Positions 44,527-52,763 of a stretch of DNA of 64,000 nucleotides are shown here, piece after piece; within the stretch, counting starts at the first letter, position 1, and every line of letters starts with the position of its first letter. Under the pieces are notes generated by a model. That model searched no databases and was not told the origin of the DNA. It saw only the letters and a program-made list of their open reading frames with translations. The translations under genes were made by a program, and so were the position numbers. Source of the stretch: Tateyamaria omphalii. GTDB taxonomy: Bacteria; Pseudomonadota; Alphaproteobacteria; Rhodobacterales; Rhodobacteraceae. The stretch lies in assembly GCF_019802125.1 (NCBI RefSeq), contig NZ_JAHVHT010000003.1, positions 496,001 to 560,000 of the forward strand, in the 5' to 3' direction.

Positions 44527-44605
44527 CGAGCAAACCCAGTGTCACGCCGAACATCAATGCCAGCAATGCGGCAAAGGCGATTTTCTGAAAAGCGGTCGGC
44601 TCCAT
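44516..44605 (-). CDS. Possible 29-aa single-helix membrane peptide
   Basis: A short frame encodes EPTAFQKIAFAALLALMFG and VTLGLLGGL: a short polar start and one 20-residue hydrophobic helix. An AGGGA Shine-Dalgarno lies about eight bases before the ATG. The stop codon lies a few bases past the longest M23 start, so the two overlap slightly or touch. Length and make-up match real bacterial small membrane proteins, but with no conservation data this rests on the start signal and hydrophobicity alone. Confidence 0.4.
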   Translation of the reverse strand: MEPTAFQKIAFAALLALMFGVTLGLLGGL

Positions 44606-44752
44606 CCCGTAGTTCCCTGTTGGCTATCAGATATATAGCCGCTTTGCGGGTGCGGCACTAGGGGTGCGCGCGTCCCCTCCACTGCATGAGAGGTGTGACG
44701 CGCAAATGACGGGCACAAGGGGAAAGTTTCACGCCGCGTGTCACATATGAGC

Positions 44753-45553
44753 TTACCGTCGAGGCGGCTTGCGCGTGCGGCGGGGTTTGCCCTTGGGTTT
44801 GGCCGTACCGGTCTCTGGTTCAGGATCAAGACCCAGTTGGTCGCGCACGATCCGTCTGCGCACCTCCTCGACCGCGCCCTGTTTCAACTCGCCCAGTTGG
44901 AAAGGACCGTAGCTGACGCGGATCAGCCGGTTCACGGCGAGGCCGATGCTGTCCATCGCGCGCCGGATCTCGCGGTTCTTGCCTTCGCGCAAGCCGACGG
45001 TGAGCCAGGCATTGGCACCCTGCTGGCGGTCCAGCGTGACCTGCATGGGCTGGAAGTGCTCGCCCTCGACCGTGACGCCCTTGCGTAAGGGTTCAAGCTG
45101 CGGATCGGTTGGCCGACCGTTCACCCGCACGCGGTAGCGCCGCATCCAACCGGTCGAAGGCAGTTCGAGCTTGCGCTTGATCCCGCCATCGTTGGTCAGC
45201 AGCAGGAGCCCTTCGGAATTGAGGTCGAGCCGTCCGACGCTCATCACGCGCGGCATGTCGTCTGGCAGGGCATCGAAGATAGTCTTGCGGCCTTGTTCAT
45301 CCTTTGTGGTCGTCACCAGCCCAGCAGGCTTGTGGTAGAGCCAAAGTCTTTCAGGATCAGGGGCTTGCAGGGGTTTGCCATCCACTGTGATCTTGTCGCT
45401 GTCGGTTACGTTCAGCGCCGGGCTGTCGATCTGCTTGCCATTCACGCTCACGCGGCCAGCGGCGATGATATCTTCCGCGCCGCGGCGGCTGGCGATACCG
45501 GCGCGGGCGAGAACCTTGGCGATGCGGTCGCCTTTGGGGGTGTCTTGGGTCAT
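44753..45553 (-). CDS. rluB: 23S rRNA pseudouridine synthase (RluB/RsuA family)
   Basis: A 266-aa RNA-modifying enzyme. An S4 RNA-binding domain opens the protein ([20 protein letters not shown]). The RsuA-family catalytic motif is [20 protein letters not shown] with the active Asp. A later [25 protein letters not shown] is conserved. The C-terminal tail is basic ([13 protein letters not shown]). It should make the single pseudouridine near 2605 of 23S rRNA if it is RluB; RluE/RluF relatives are possible. It is divergent from tadA with about 56 bases between. Confidence 0.9.
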   Translation of the reverse strand: MTQDTPKGDRIAKVLARAGIASRRGAEDIIAAGRVSVNGKQIDSPALNVTDSDKITVDGKPLQAPDPERLWLYHKPAGLVTTTKDEQGRKTIFDALPDDMPRVMSVGRLDLNSEGLLLLTNDGGIKRKLELPSTGWMRRYRVRVNGRPTDPQLEPLRKGVTVEGEHFQPMQVTLDRQQGANAWLTVGLREGKNREIRRAMDSIGLAVNRLIRVSYGPFQLGELKQGAVEEVRRRIVRDQLGLDPEPETGTAKPKGKPRRTRKPPRR

Positions 45554-45609
45554 GGGCCGGGCTTACCGCCGGGTTGCGCGGCAGGCAAGCGGCGTGGCAG
45601 GGAAGCGCC

Positions 45610-46059
45610 ATGGAGTTTCGGTCATTCATGGATCAGGCGCTGGAGGAGGCGCGGGCGGCGGGTGCGCGGGGCGAGGTGCCTGTGGGCGCTGTTGTGGTGT
45701 CGCCTGCCGGGCAGATCGTGGCGCGGGCGGGCAACCGGACGCGGGAGTTGAACGATCCGACGGCCCATGCAGAGGTTCTGGCGATCCGGGCGGCTTGTGC
45801 TGATGCTGGGTCGGAGCGGCTGGTGGGCCATGATCTTTACGTGACGCTGGAACCTTGCGCCATGTGTGCGGCGGCGATTGCGGCGGCGCGGATTGCGCGG
45901 GTGTATTATGGCGCGTCAGATCCCAAGTCCGGCGGTGTGGCCCATGGGGCGCGGGTGTTTTCGCATCCCCAAGCGCATCATGTGCCCGAGGTCTATGACG
46001 GGATTGCAGCGACAGAGGCCGAGGACCTGTTGAAGCAGTTTTTCGCATCTCGGCGGTAG
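45610..46059 (+). CDS. tadA: tRNA-specific adenosine deaminase
   Basis: A 149-aa zinc deaminase that converts A34 to inosine in tRNA-Arg. Visible motifs are DPTAHAEVLAIR (His-Ala-Glu) and LEPCAMCAAAIAAARIARV (Pro-Cys-x-x-Cys), with GASDPKSGG after them. The start at 45610 (MEFRSFMDQAL) is fixed by an AGGGA Shine-Dalgarno; longer forms would add an unlikely leader. It sits divergent to rluB. Its end is 33 bases from the convergent MBL hydrolase gene. Confidence 0.93.
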   Translation: MEFRSFMDQALEEARAAGARGEVPVGAVVVSPAGQIVARAGNRTRELNDPTAHAEVLAIRAACADAGSERLVGHDLYVTLEPCAMCAAAIAAARIARVYYGASDPKSGGVAHGARVFSHPQAHHVPEVYDGIAATEAEDLLKQFFASRR

Positions 46060-46092
46060 CTATTTCCTTTGAAGGCTTCGGGATGTGCCGTG

Positions 46093-46785
46093 TCAGAGGG
46101 TGATGGGCTGCATGACCTCCGGCTCGATCACCTTGACGCCCGGCAACCCCTCCTTCAGCACCTCTGCCGATTGTTCGAGGAGCGGGAAAGTCCTGTAATG
46201 ACATGGGATTACAGTATCGAAGTGAAAGAAGTGCCGGGCGGCATAGGCGGCGCCGGCCATGTCCATGGTATAATATCCCCCTGCCGACAGGATGCCGATA
46301 TCGGGTTTGTGGTAGTCGCCGATCCACGACATGTCCGCCATGATGTCAGTGTCGCCCGAGACATAGATCACCTTGTCTTCGCCGCGAATGATGAACCCGC
46401 ATTCCTGGCCCGAATAGCGCGGGTTCTCGTCGTCTCCGATGGAGGATGAGTGCGATGCCGGCACCAGGGTCGCGGTGACGTTACCAAGGCTGATCGTGCC
46501 GCCGCGACCGTATGCATGACCTTGGATCGCGCCCTTGGCAAAGAGCAGGTTGCCCAGCTCGAAGATGGCCGAGACTGGTGCGCCGGTCTTCTGGCTGATC
46601 GCAACGCTGTCGGCGGTGTGGTCGAAATGGCCATGCGTGACGAGGATGTGGGTGGCGTCCTGGATGGCCGCCTCGTGCTGGTCTTCGGCAAGCATGGGGT
46701 TGCCGGTGAGCCAGGGGTCGATCAGCAGGATCTGGTCCCCGATTTCGATGCGAAAGCTGCCGTGGCCGAGCCAGATGATGTTCAT
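46093..46785 (-). CDS. UPF0173-type metal-dependent hydrolase (MBL fold)
   Basis: A 230-aa protein of the metallo-beta-lactamase fold. The metal motif is VTHGHFDHTADS (H-x-H-x-D-H). The N-terminus IIWLGHGSFRIEIGDQILLI is typical of UPF0173 proteins, as are YVSGDTDIMADM and PCHYRTFPLLEQS at later metal sites. It should hydrolyse a small ester or phosphodiester in the cytoplasm; the natural substrate is not known. Upstream lies a repeat-rich gap, and downstream it converges on tadA. Confidence 0.88.
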   Translation of the reverse strand: MNIIWLGHGSFRIEIGDQILLIDPWLTGNPMLAEDQHEAAIQDATHILVTHGHFDHTADSVAISQKTGAPVSAIFELGNLLFAKGAIQGHAYGRGGTISLGNVTATLVPASHSSSIGDDENPRYSGQECGFIIRGEDKVIYVSGDTDIMADMSWIGDYHKPDIGILSAGGYYTMDMAGAAYAARHFFHFDTVIPCHYRTFPLLEQSAEVLKEGLPGVKVIEPEVMQPITL

Positions 46786-46827
46786 GGTGCGTCTCCCGTT
46801 TTACGCGAGTGTAGCGCCGATTTCAGG

Positions 46828-46868
46828 GTGCGGGAGCCTCCGGCGGGGATTTTTTTTGAAACAGGGAA
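46828..46868 (+). repeat. Intergenic repeat family 1, diverged copy
   Basis: GTGCGGGAGCCTCCGGCGG, an eight-base T-run and GAAACAGGGAA. GGGAGCCTCCGGCGGG also occurs on the minus strand at 51117-51164, and GAAACAGGGAA at 9730. Confidence 0.55.
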
Positions 46869-46922
46869 TTCGGACCGGTCCGCGCAGCGGCAAACACCGT
46901 GGGGCGGTGTTTGAGGTCCGAA
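46869..46922. other. Nested hairpin structure
   Basis: The outer stem TTCGGACC (46869-46876) / GGTCCGAA (46915-46922) encloses an inner 9-bp stem CAAACACCG / CGGTGTTTG (46891-46899, 46905-46913) with loop TGGGG. A second hairpin CGGCGCG-ATT-CGCGCCG follows at 46940-46956. It could be a transcribed element or a terminator cluster. Confidence 0.5.
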
Positions 46923-46998
46923 TGGGCGGAGCCCCGGATCGGCGCGATTCGCGCCGGGATTTACCTGATTTTTACGGAGTTTAAGGGGCGGAGACAGG

Positions 46999-47043
46999 GT
47001 GTCACCCCGCGTGCACCATCCGTACACCCCCTGTGCACCCCCA
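46999..47043 (-). repeat. GTGCAC/GTGTAC repeat, second copy
   Basis: On the minus strand GGGGGTGCAC-AGGGGGTGTAC-GGATGGTGCAC units, spaced 11 bases, match the copy at 3531-3597 over about 29 bases, then end in GGGGTGACAC. Confidence 0.55.
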
Positions 47044-47120
47044 TCGGGCGGTGGGGCAGGGGTTAACGCAACGTGCGGTGCCCTCTTGAATGGCGCGTTG
47101 GGAGGGGTAGGTGACAGGGC

Positions 47121-47768
47121 ATGGAATTGCTGCGCCAGATTGACGGGTATTGCGAGCGGTTGGGGCCGGACTATTGGGCCGAGCCGGTGAATGCGGTGAC
47201 CAACGCAGCCTTTGTCATTGCCGCCCTTTGGATGTGGCGGCGTAGTGCGGGGGTGCCGCTGGCCCGTGTGCTTTGCATCATCCTTGGGCTGATCGGGCTG
47301 GGCAGCTACCTGTTTCACACCCACGCGCAGGTGTGGTCGGCCATTGCGGATGTGGCGCCGATTGCAGCGTTCATTCTACTATATATCTTCGCCATCAACC
47401 GGGATGTCTGGGGCATGCGGACGGGTTGGGCGCTGGGCGCGACGGCATTGTTTTTCCCGTATGCCGCGGCAACCGTCCCGCTGTTTCAATATGTGCCCGT
47501 GCTGGGTGTATCGGCGGGGTATCTGCCTGTCCCCGCGCTGATCCTGATCTATGCCGTCGCCCTGTGGCGCCGTGCGCCTGCGCTGGCGCGCGGATTTGTG
47601 ATCGGCGCCGTCATTCTGCTGGTGTCTCTGACCGCGCGGTCGGTTGATGATATGCTGTGCAACCAGATCCCCTTGGGCACGCATTTTCTGTGGCATATCC
47701 TCAACGCGGTCATGCTGGGCTGGATGATCGAGGTGTATGTGCGCTTCTTGCGCGCCCGAGAGGCTTGA
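47121..47768 (+). CDS. Ceramidase-family (alkaline ceramidase-like) membrane protein
   Basis: A 215-aa integral membrane protein with about seven hydrophobic segments. The start YCERLGPDYWAEPVNAVTNA is the family hallmark. GSYLFHTHAQVWSAIADVAP and GTHFLWHILNAVMLGW supply the conserved His and Asp residues expected to hold zinc in this CREST-type hydrolase family. Whether it hydrolyses ceramide or a bacterial amide lipid is unknown. It stands between a repeat-rich gap and gatC, 52 bases away. Confidence 0.82.
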   Translation: MELLRQIDGYCERLGPDYWAEPVNAVTNAAFVIAALWMWRRSAGVPLARVLCIILGLIGLGSYLFHTHAQVWSAIADVAPIAAFILLYIFAINRDVWGMRTGWALGATALFFPYAAATVPLFQYVPVLGVSAGYLPVPALILIYAVALWRRAPALARGFVIGAVILLVSLTARSVDDMLCNQIPLGTHFLWHILNAVMLGWMIEVYVRFLRAREA

Positions 47769-47820
47769 AGGCACACCCGCCGCGCGATAAAGCCGCCTCA
47801 AGACGCAAGAGAGGGATTTC

Positions 47821-48108
47821 ATGTCCATCGATCAAAGCACCGCCGCCCGCGTGGCGAAACTGGCCCGGATCAAGGTCGAGGAAGATCAGCTTCCGGCGCT
47901 GGCTGACGAATTCAACACGATCCTCGGCTTCATCGAGCAGCTGAGCGAGGTCGATGTGGAGGGCGTGGAGCCCATGACATCCGTGACCCCGCAGCGCCTG
48001 AAGCGCCGTGTGGACGAGGTGACGGATGGTGGTCAGCAGGACAAGGTGCTGGCCAACGCGCCGGATGCCCGCGAGGGGTTCTTTGCCGTGCCGAAGGTGG
48101 TTGAGTGA
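47821..48108 (+). CDS. gatC: Asp/Glu-tRNA amidotransferase subunit C
   Basis: A 95-aa subunit of GatCAB, which converts Glu-tRNA-Gln and Asp-tRNA-Asn to the amidated forms. The sequence is standard: [35 protein letters not shown], and [17 protein letters not shown] at the end. It stabilises GatA. Its TGA overlaps the gatA ATG by one base (TGATG). gatB is not in this window directly after gatA. Confidence 0.96.
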   Translation: MSIDQSTAARVAKLARIKVEEDQLPALADEFNTILGFIEQLSEVDVEGVEPMTSVTPQRLKRRVDEVTDGGQQDKVLANAPDAREGFFAVPKVVE

Positions 48109-49592
48109 TGAGCGAATTGAACAAGCTGGGGCTGGCTGAAGCCCGTGATGCACTGCGCGAAGGTGACGTGACCTCGGTCGAGTTGACCGAGGCGTGCCTG
48201 ACTGAGATCGAAGGGGCTGGGGCGCTGAACGCCTTTGTCCACAACACGCCCGAGATTGCACGGGAGCAGGCCAAGGCGGCGGATGCGCGGATCAAGGCGG
48301 GTGATGCGCCCGACATGTGCGGCTTGCCCATCGGGATCAAGGATCTGTTCTGTACCAAGGGTGTGCCGTCTCAGGCCGGGAGCCGTATTCTGGAAGGGTT
48401 CCTGCCAGAATATGAGAGCACCGTCAGCGGCAACCTGCTGGATGCAGGTGCGGTGATGCTGGGCAAGTTGAACATGGATGAATTTGCCATGGGCTCGTCC
48501 AACGAGACGTCCGTGTATGGCAATGCTGTGAACCCGTGGCGGCGCGGCAATGATGAGGCTGCCCTGACCCCCGGCGGGTCGTCGGGTGGCTCGGCCAGTG
48601 CTGTGGCTGCGGATCTGTGTCTGGCGGCGACCGGCACTGATACGGGCGGCTCCATTCGCCAGCCTGCGGCCTTTACCGGCATCACCGGCATCAAGCCGAC
48701 CTATGGACGGTGTTCGCGTTGGGGTGTGGTGGCCTTTGCGTCTTCGCTGGATCAGGCGGGGCCGATGACCAAGTCGGTGCGCGATGCGGCCATCATGCTG
48801 GAAACCATGTGCAGCCATGATCCCAAAGACAGCACCAGCGTCGATCTGCCGGTGCCGAAATTCGAGGCCATGCTGACCGGCGACATCAAGGGCAAGAAGA
48901 TCGGTATTCCCAAAGAATACCGCATGGACGGGATGCCGGACGAGATCGAAACGCTCTGGGCGCAAGGCCGCGAGATGCTGGCCGATGCGGGAGCGGAGAT
49001 TGTCGATATTTCGCTGCCTCACACCAAATACGCGCTGCCTGCTTACTATGTGGTAGCGCCGGCCGAGGCGTCCTCGAACCTCGCCCGCTATGATGGGGTG
49101 CGCTATGGGCATCGCGCCAAGCTGGATCAGGGCGACGGCATCACCGAGATGTATGAAAAGACCCGGGCCGAGGGTTTTGGTGACGAGGTGAAGCGCCGCG
49201 TGATGATCGGGACTTATGTGCTGAGTGCCGGGTTCTATGACGCCTACTACAACCGTGCGCGCAAGGTGCGGACGCTGATCAAGAAGGACTTTGAGGACGT
49301 CTTTGCCCAGGGGATCGACGCGATCCTGACGCCTGCGACGCCCTCTGCCGCCTTTGGGTTGGGCGAGGCGTCGGATGATCCGGTGCAGATGTATCTGAAC
49401 GACGTGTTCACCGTGACCGTCAACATGGCGGGCCTGCCGGGCATCGCCGTGCCTGCGGGAACCGATGCGCAGGGTTTGCCGTTGGGCCTGCAGTTGATTG
49501 GCCGTCCATGGGAGGAAGGGGATTTGCTGAACACCGCTTATGCCCTGGAGGCACGGGCCGGTTTTGTGGCCAAACCGCAGAAATGGTGGTAA
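48108..49592 (+). CDS. gatA: Asp/Glu-tRNA amidotransferase subunit A
   Basis: A 494-aa amidase-signature enzyme that releases ammonia from glutamine for tRNA amidation. The Ser-cisSer-Lys core is visible: [20 protein letters not shown] carries the Lys region, then [18 protein letters not shown] and [15 protein letters not shown] with the nucleophilic Ser. The length is typical. I use the ATG at 48108, overlapping the gatC stop; a GTG one codon earlier is also open. It forms an operon with gatC. Confidence 0.96.
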   Translation: MSELNKLGLAEARDALREGDVTSVELTEACLTEIEGAGALNAFVHNTPEIAREQAKAADARIKAGDAPDMCGLPIGIKDLFCTKGVPSQAGSRILEGFLPEYESTVSGNLLDAGAVMLGKLNMDEFAMGSSNETSVYGNAVNPWRRGNDEAALTPGGSSGGSASAVAADLCLAATGTDTGGSIRQPAAFTGITGIKPTYGRCSRWGVVAFASSLDQAGPMTKSVRDAAIMLETMCSHDPKDSTSVDLPVPKFEAMLTGDIKGKKIGIPKEYRMDGMPDEIETLWAQGREMLADAGAEIVDISLPHTKYALPAYYVVAPAEASSNLARYDGVRYGHRAKLDQGDGITEMYEKTRAEGFGDEVKRRVMIGTYVLSAGFYDAYYNRARKVRTLIKKDFEDVFAQGIDAILTPATPSAAFGLGEASDDPVQMYLNDVFTVTVNMAGLPGIAVPAGTDAQGLPLGLQLIGRPWEEGDLLNTAYALEARAGFVAKPQKWW

Positions 49593-49626
49593 TCCCGTTC
49601 GACCAAAACCCAAAAGGGTAGAGCAG

Positions 49627-50442
49627 ATGATGAGTTTCCGCAGTTTCCTGATGCTGGGTGCCGTGGCCGGACTGGCCGCGTGTCAGCCCGCGATCCCAGA
49701 CAGCAATCCGGGTGATTTTGCCGATCCTGGACGTGGCGTAGGCTTTGACAACCCCAACACGCTGGCCGCGCGCGAGGCCCGCGACGCACAGCTGACAGGT
49801 CCGGCGGTTCAGCCCGCTGCACCGGTTGGCACGCAACCCTTGCCCCCTGCGGGGCAGCAGCCTGTGGCAGGTGCGCCTGCGCGGCCGGCCACGGCGCAAA
49901 CGCCGCGTGCGGTATCGAATCCGGCCAGCCTGGATGCGGAGCTGGCGCAGATTGCGGCGAACAATGATGCGGCGGCCGCCCGGGCCAATTCCGGGCAGAC
50001 CGTGGTCAACGCGAGCCCGTCGAACGCGGCGCCCGTGATCCTGAACAATCCGGGCATATCGGACGAGAACAATTTCGATGCGGTGTCGTCGCGCGAATCC
50101 ATCGCAAGCGATGCGGCCCGTCTGGAAGCGAACCGGCAGCAATATCAGGTGGTGCAGCCCACGGCCTTGCCCTCGCGGGCGGGCAGTGCGCAGCCGAATG
50201 TCGTCCAATATGCCCTGCAAACCCGCCATCCGAAGGGCACGCAGATGCATCGCCGGTTCTCGGTCGCGTCGGCGGCCAAGTTTCAGCGCAATTGCGCGGT
50301 CTACAACTCCAGTGACGAGGCGCAGATCGACTTCCTCGCCTCCGGTGGGCCGCAGCGCGATCGCAAGGGGCTGGATCCGGATGGCGACGGCTATGCCTGC
50401 GGCTGGGACCCGGCACCATTCCGCCGGGCGGCTGGCAACTGA
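49627..50442 (+). CDS. Excalibur-domain lipoprotein
   Basis: A 271-aa exported lipoprotein. Signal and lipobox: FLMLGAVAGLAACQPAIPD. A long Ala/Pro/Gln-rich, low-complexity linker fills residues 50-200. The C-terminus has the small Excalibur-type calcium-binding motif DPDGDGYACGWDP preceded by FQRNCAVYNSSDEAQ. It is probably an outer-membrane or envelope protein with a Ca-dependent, disulfide-stabilised end. Its stop codon overlaps a CTG that may start the next gene (CTGA). Confidence 0.83.
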   Translation: MMSFRSFLMLGAVAGLAACQPAIPDSNPGDFADPGRGVGFDNPNTLAAREARDAQLTGPAVQPAAPVGTQPLPPAGQQPVAGAPARPATAQTPRAVSNPASLDAELAQIAANNDAAAARANSGQTVVNASPSNAAPVILNNPGISDENNFDAVSSRESIASDAARLEANRQQYQVVQPTALPSRAGSAQPNVVQYALQTRHPKGTQMHRRFSVASAAKFQRNCAVYNSSDEAQIDFLASGGPQRDRKGLDPDGDGYACGWDPAPFRRAAGN

Positions 50443-50489
50443 TCCTGCATCAGCATCCTTCGCCGAATTGCGGGCCGCGGCGGGACGGG

Positions 50490-51107
50490 TTGCGACCGAC
50501 GCATGTGGTGCTGCACTACACCGCGATGGCGACGGCGGAGGAGGCCATTGAGCGGCTTTGTGATCCAACGGCTGAGGTGTCGGCGCACTACGTGATCTGT
50601 AAATCGGGCAGTGTCACCCAATTGGTGCCGGAAGGGCTGCGCGCATGGCATGCGGGTGCGGGAGAGTGGGACGGGCTGTCCGACATCAACTCGCGGTCCA
50701 TCGGGATCGAGCTCGACAATGACGGGCAGGGGCCGTTTGCGGAACCGCTGATGCAGAGCCTTGAGGGGCTTTTGGCGCGCATTCTTGCTGCGTGGGCGAT
50801 CCCGGCCCGGAACGTCATCGGGCATTCCGACATGGCGCCGGGGCGCAAGTTCGATCCGGGACCGTTCTTTGACTGGGCACGGCTGGAAGCGCGGGGCTTG
50901 GCGGCGCGGCCTGTGGCGAAGATCTCGCCCTCCGGCGAGGGCAGTGACGCATTCCGGCACGTCGCGCGCGTTGCCGGGTACACTGCCGATGCCTCGGATG
51001 AAGCCCTTCTCGCGGCGGTGCGCCTGCGCCATCGGCCCGTTGCGACCGGGCCACTTGATCCCGCGGACTTTATTGCTTTGAAAGGCAAAACGAGGGTTTC
51101 CACCTGA
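50490..51107 (+). CDS. N-acetylmuramoyl-L-alanine amidase; start probably further upstream
   Basis: At least 205 aa; amidase_2 family. Zinc and catalytic sites are visible: THVVLHYTAM (His), VIGHSDMAPGRKFDPGPFF (His and the following Lys/Asp). The family usually begins with W-H-P-S-P-N-x-G-P-R-R, and the codons upstream of the first standard start (TTG at 50490) read LHQHPSPNCGPRRDG in frame. So the true start is likely upstream, with CTG at 50439 overlapping the Excalibur stop codon or CTG at 50445. No signal peptide is visible, pointing to cytoplasmic recycling of muropeptides. Confidence 0.82.
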   Translation: MRPTHVVLHYTAMATAEEAIERLCDPTAEVSAHYVICKSGSVTQLVPEGLRAWHAGAGEWDGLSDINSRSIGIELDNDGQGPFAEPLMQSLEGLLARILAAWAIPARNVIGHSDMAPGRKFDPGPFFDWARLEARGLAARPVAKISPSGEGSDAFRHVARVAGYTADASDEALLAAVRLRHRPVATGPLDPADFIALKGKTRVST

Positions 51108-51116
51108 GCGCTGCGA

Positions 51117-51164
51117 TCCTCCTTCATCTTGCCAAATAAACTCCCGCCGGAGGCTCCCGCATCC
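51117..51164 (-). repeat. Intergenic repeat family 1, copy before rnpB
   Basis: On the minus strand GCGGGAGCCTCCGGCGGGAG, TTTATTTGGC, AAGATGAAGGAGG. It lies in the gap between the amidase gene and the RNase P RNA gene. Confidence 0.6.
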
Positions 51165-51222
51165 ACAACCCGCGCAACACCACCCATTGACGCACCCCCG
51201 GTTCCGCACGTATGCGCGTCCG

Positions 51223-51611
51223 GCGCGGAGGGGCGGATGGCCGCTTGGGTGGGGCAACCTACCTGAGAGGAAAGTCCGGACTCCCAGAAGCAACGGTGCC
51301 GGGTAACACCCGGGCGGGGCAACCCGACGGACAGCGCCACAGAAAACAGACTACCCCGGTGCGCCGGGGAAAGGGTGAAACGGTGGGGTAAGAGCCCACC
51401 GCCGGGCTGGCAACAGACCGGGCACGGCAAGCCCCACCGGGAGCAATGCCAAATAGGGACCGCGTGGGCCGGCAACGGTCCGGGGCTGCTTCTGCCCCAG
51501 CAGGTCCGGGTTGGCAGCTAGAGGGATGTTGGCAACAGCATCCCAAGATGAATGGTCATCTCGGGCAGGGCAACCTGCCTAGACAGAATCCGGCTTACAG
51601 CCCCTCCGCGC
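51223..51611 (+). ncRNA. rnpB: RNase P RNA (type A)
   Basis: Helix P1 forms from GCGCGGAGGGG (51223-51233) and CCCCTCCGCGC (51601-51611). The conserved core GAGAGGAAAGTCCGGAC is near 51275, and ACAGAATCCGGCTTACAG near 51585 completes helix P4. CAGACTACC-type and GGTAAGAGCCCACC segments are in the expected order. About 389 nt, a normal alphaproteobacterial length. It is the catalytic RNA that trims tRNA 5' ends. Confidence 0.95.
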
Positions 51612-51616
51612 GCATG

Positions 51617-51648
51617 AAAAAACGGGCAAAGGCCCATGCCCTTGCCCG
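51617..51648 (-). terminator. Rho-independent terminator of the YHS gene
   Basis: Read on the minus strand, CGGGCAAGGGC pairs with GCCTTTGCCCG (one mismatch) around a short loop and is followed by TTTTTT. It lies 28 bases past the YHS stop codon and directly beyond rnpB, so it may end both. Confidence 0.8.
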
Positions 51649-51676
51649 CTTCGATATCCAAGACCTGGCTGACGGA

Positions 51677-52153
51677 TCAGAGGTCTTCGACAGCCACGCT
51701 GTGGATATCGGTCCAGTTGGTGGCCGCCTTGGTGATCGTGCCTGCGCGGTCCTTGTTGAAGGCCGCGAAGATGTCGGCGTTCAGGAACACGTAGAGCTTG
51801 TTGTCGATCACGGCGGCGTAGTCGGGATCACCGTCGAACTTCTTGCCGACTGACACGCCGAAGGTGCAGAAGCCACCATTCTCCGGCAGGTAGGATGCCG
51901 GGTCGGCTTCGAACGCGGCCAGATTGTCGGCGGAGGCGAAGCGGTAGGCGACACCGTCATGCACGGCCGCGTGGGCGGCGGAGCCTTCGACCGGATTGCC
52001 CGTGGCGATGAAGGCCACCGGGTCGACGCCGTGCAGGCCCAGCGGTGCGCCTGCCGCCGTCAGGCCGGTCGAGACATTGTATTCATCTGCGGCCAGGGCG
52101 GCAGAGCCAATGGAGAGGGCAGCGACGGTGGCGATGGTCAGGGTGCGAAACAT
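51677..52153 (-). CDS. Exported YHS-domain protein
   Basis: A 158-aa protein with a clear Sec signal (TIATVAALSIGSAALAADE). The mature part has the YHS-type core: GLHGVDPVAFIATGNPVEG and YRFASADNLAAFEADPASYLPE, with one Cys in GGFCTFGVSVGKKFDG. YHS proteins are linked to metal handling or metal-protein maturation in the periplasm, but the specific role is unknown. It ends in a strong terminator and has its own upstream region. Confidence 0.86.
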   Translation of the reverse strand: MFRTLTIATVAALSIGSAALAADEYNVSTGLTAAGAPLGLHGVDPVAFIATGNPVEGSAAHAAVHDGVAYRFASADNLAAFEADPASYLPENGGFCTFGVSVGKKFDGDPDYAAVIDNKLYVFLNADIFAAFNKDRAGTITKAATNWTDIHSVAVEDL

Positions 52154-52199
52154 GGGATTTCCTTTCGTTTCAGCGGAGTGTGGGCAAAGCCCGGGTGGT

Positions 52200-52219
52200 C
52201 TGGCGCATCGCTGCGCCAG
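52200..52219. terminator. Hairpin between YHS and SPW genes
   Basis: A perfect 8-bp stem CTGGCGCA / TGCGCCAG with TCGC loop. It lies about 40 bases past the SPW stop codon on the minus strand; no U-run, so termination is only likely. Confidence 0.45.
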
Positions 52220-52258
52220 GGGTGAAAGCTGTGAAATGTTGGTAAATGGAGTGGTGGA

Positions 52259-52624
52259 TCAGCCCAGTGCGGGCGTTTCGCCTCGGTGCAGGGATACGAC
52301 AGCCATGACCGTGGCGCCGATGAGCCAGTAATAGGCGGCGTCGAGACCCGAGAAGCCCAATGCAAAGGGTGCGATCAGGAAGACCGCACCCACCGCACCG
52401 TCAACGGCCAGATGCAGCTTGTAGGGCAGGACCCGGATCAGGCCCAGATGGTGGTCCGTCAGGATGGTCAGGCCGACGGCGGCCACACCGGTGGCGACCG
52501 AAAGCCAGAAGGCCAGCATGTGGCTGCTGCCAAGGCCCAGCAGGGCGGGCATCGCCATCAGGCCGAGGGCAACGGGGTAGTCGAGATAGGCGTGGATTTC
52601 CTTGGTAACAAAACGCAGTGACAT
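52259..52624 (-). CDS. SPW-repeat-type membrane protein
   Basis: A 121-aa integral membrane protein with four helices (first near YPVALGLMAMPALLGLGSS). It has the family-like DYPVALGLM and repeated GLSGLDAAYYWLIGA-type segment (AYYWLIGATVMAVVSL). SPW proteins have no known function. It lies between the YHS gene and the broken AraC regulator gene, all on the minus strand; a control link is possible but unproven. Confidence 0.72.
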   Translation of the reverse strand: MSLRFVTKEIHAYLDYPVALGLMAMPALLGLGSSHMLAFWLSVATGVAAVGLTILTDHHLGLIRVLPYKLHLAVDGAVGAVFLIAPFALGFSGLDAAYYWLIGATVMAVVSLHRGETPALG

Positions 52625-52763
52625 GAGCGGTCCTTTCCTCTGATCTGCAGCGCGTCAGTGCCCGCTTCTGTGAGAGGAATGTGTGCGTTTTGGCGGGTTG
52701 GTTCCATTTGCGAGCGTTCAGCAAAACCGACAGATCGTTCAAATCTGCGAACGAAAGTGCAGT

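Larger units (their letters stand above)
46786..47120. other. Repeat- and hairpin-rich gap before the ceramidase gene
   Basis: No gene is visible. It holds a family 1 repeat (46828-46868), nested hairpins (46869-46922 and 46940-46956), the GTGTAC repeat (46999-47043) and TTAACGCAACGTGCGGTGC near 47063, then the promoter side of the ceramidase-like gene with GGAGGGGTAGGTGACAGGGC before its ATG. Confidence 0.6.

Noticed and set aside
48033-49613. Minus-strand frame of 526 codons opposite gatA
   Set aside because: Shadow of a highly conserved plus-strand gene; no domain.
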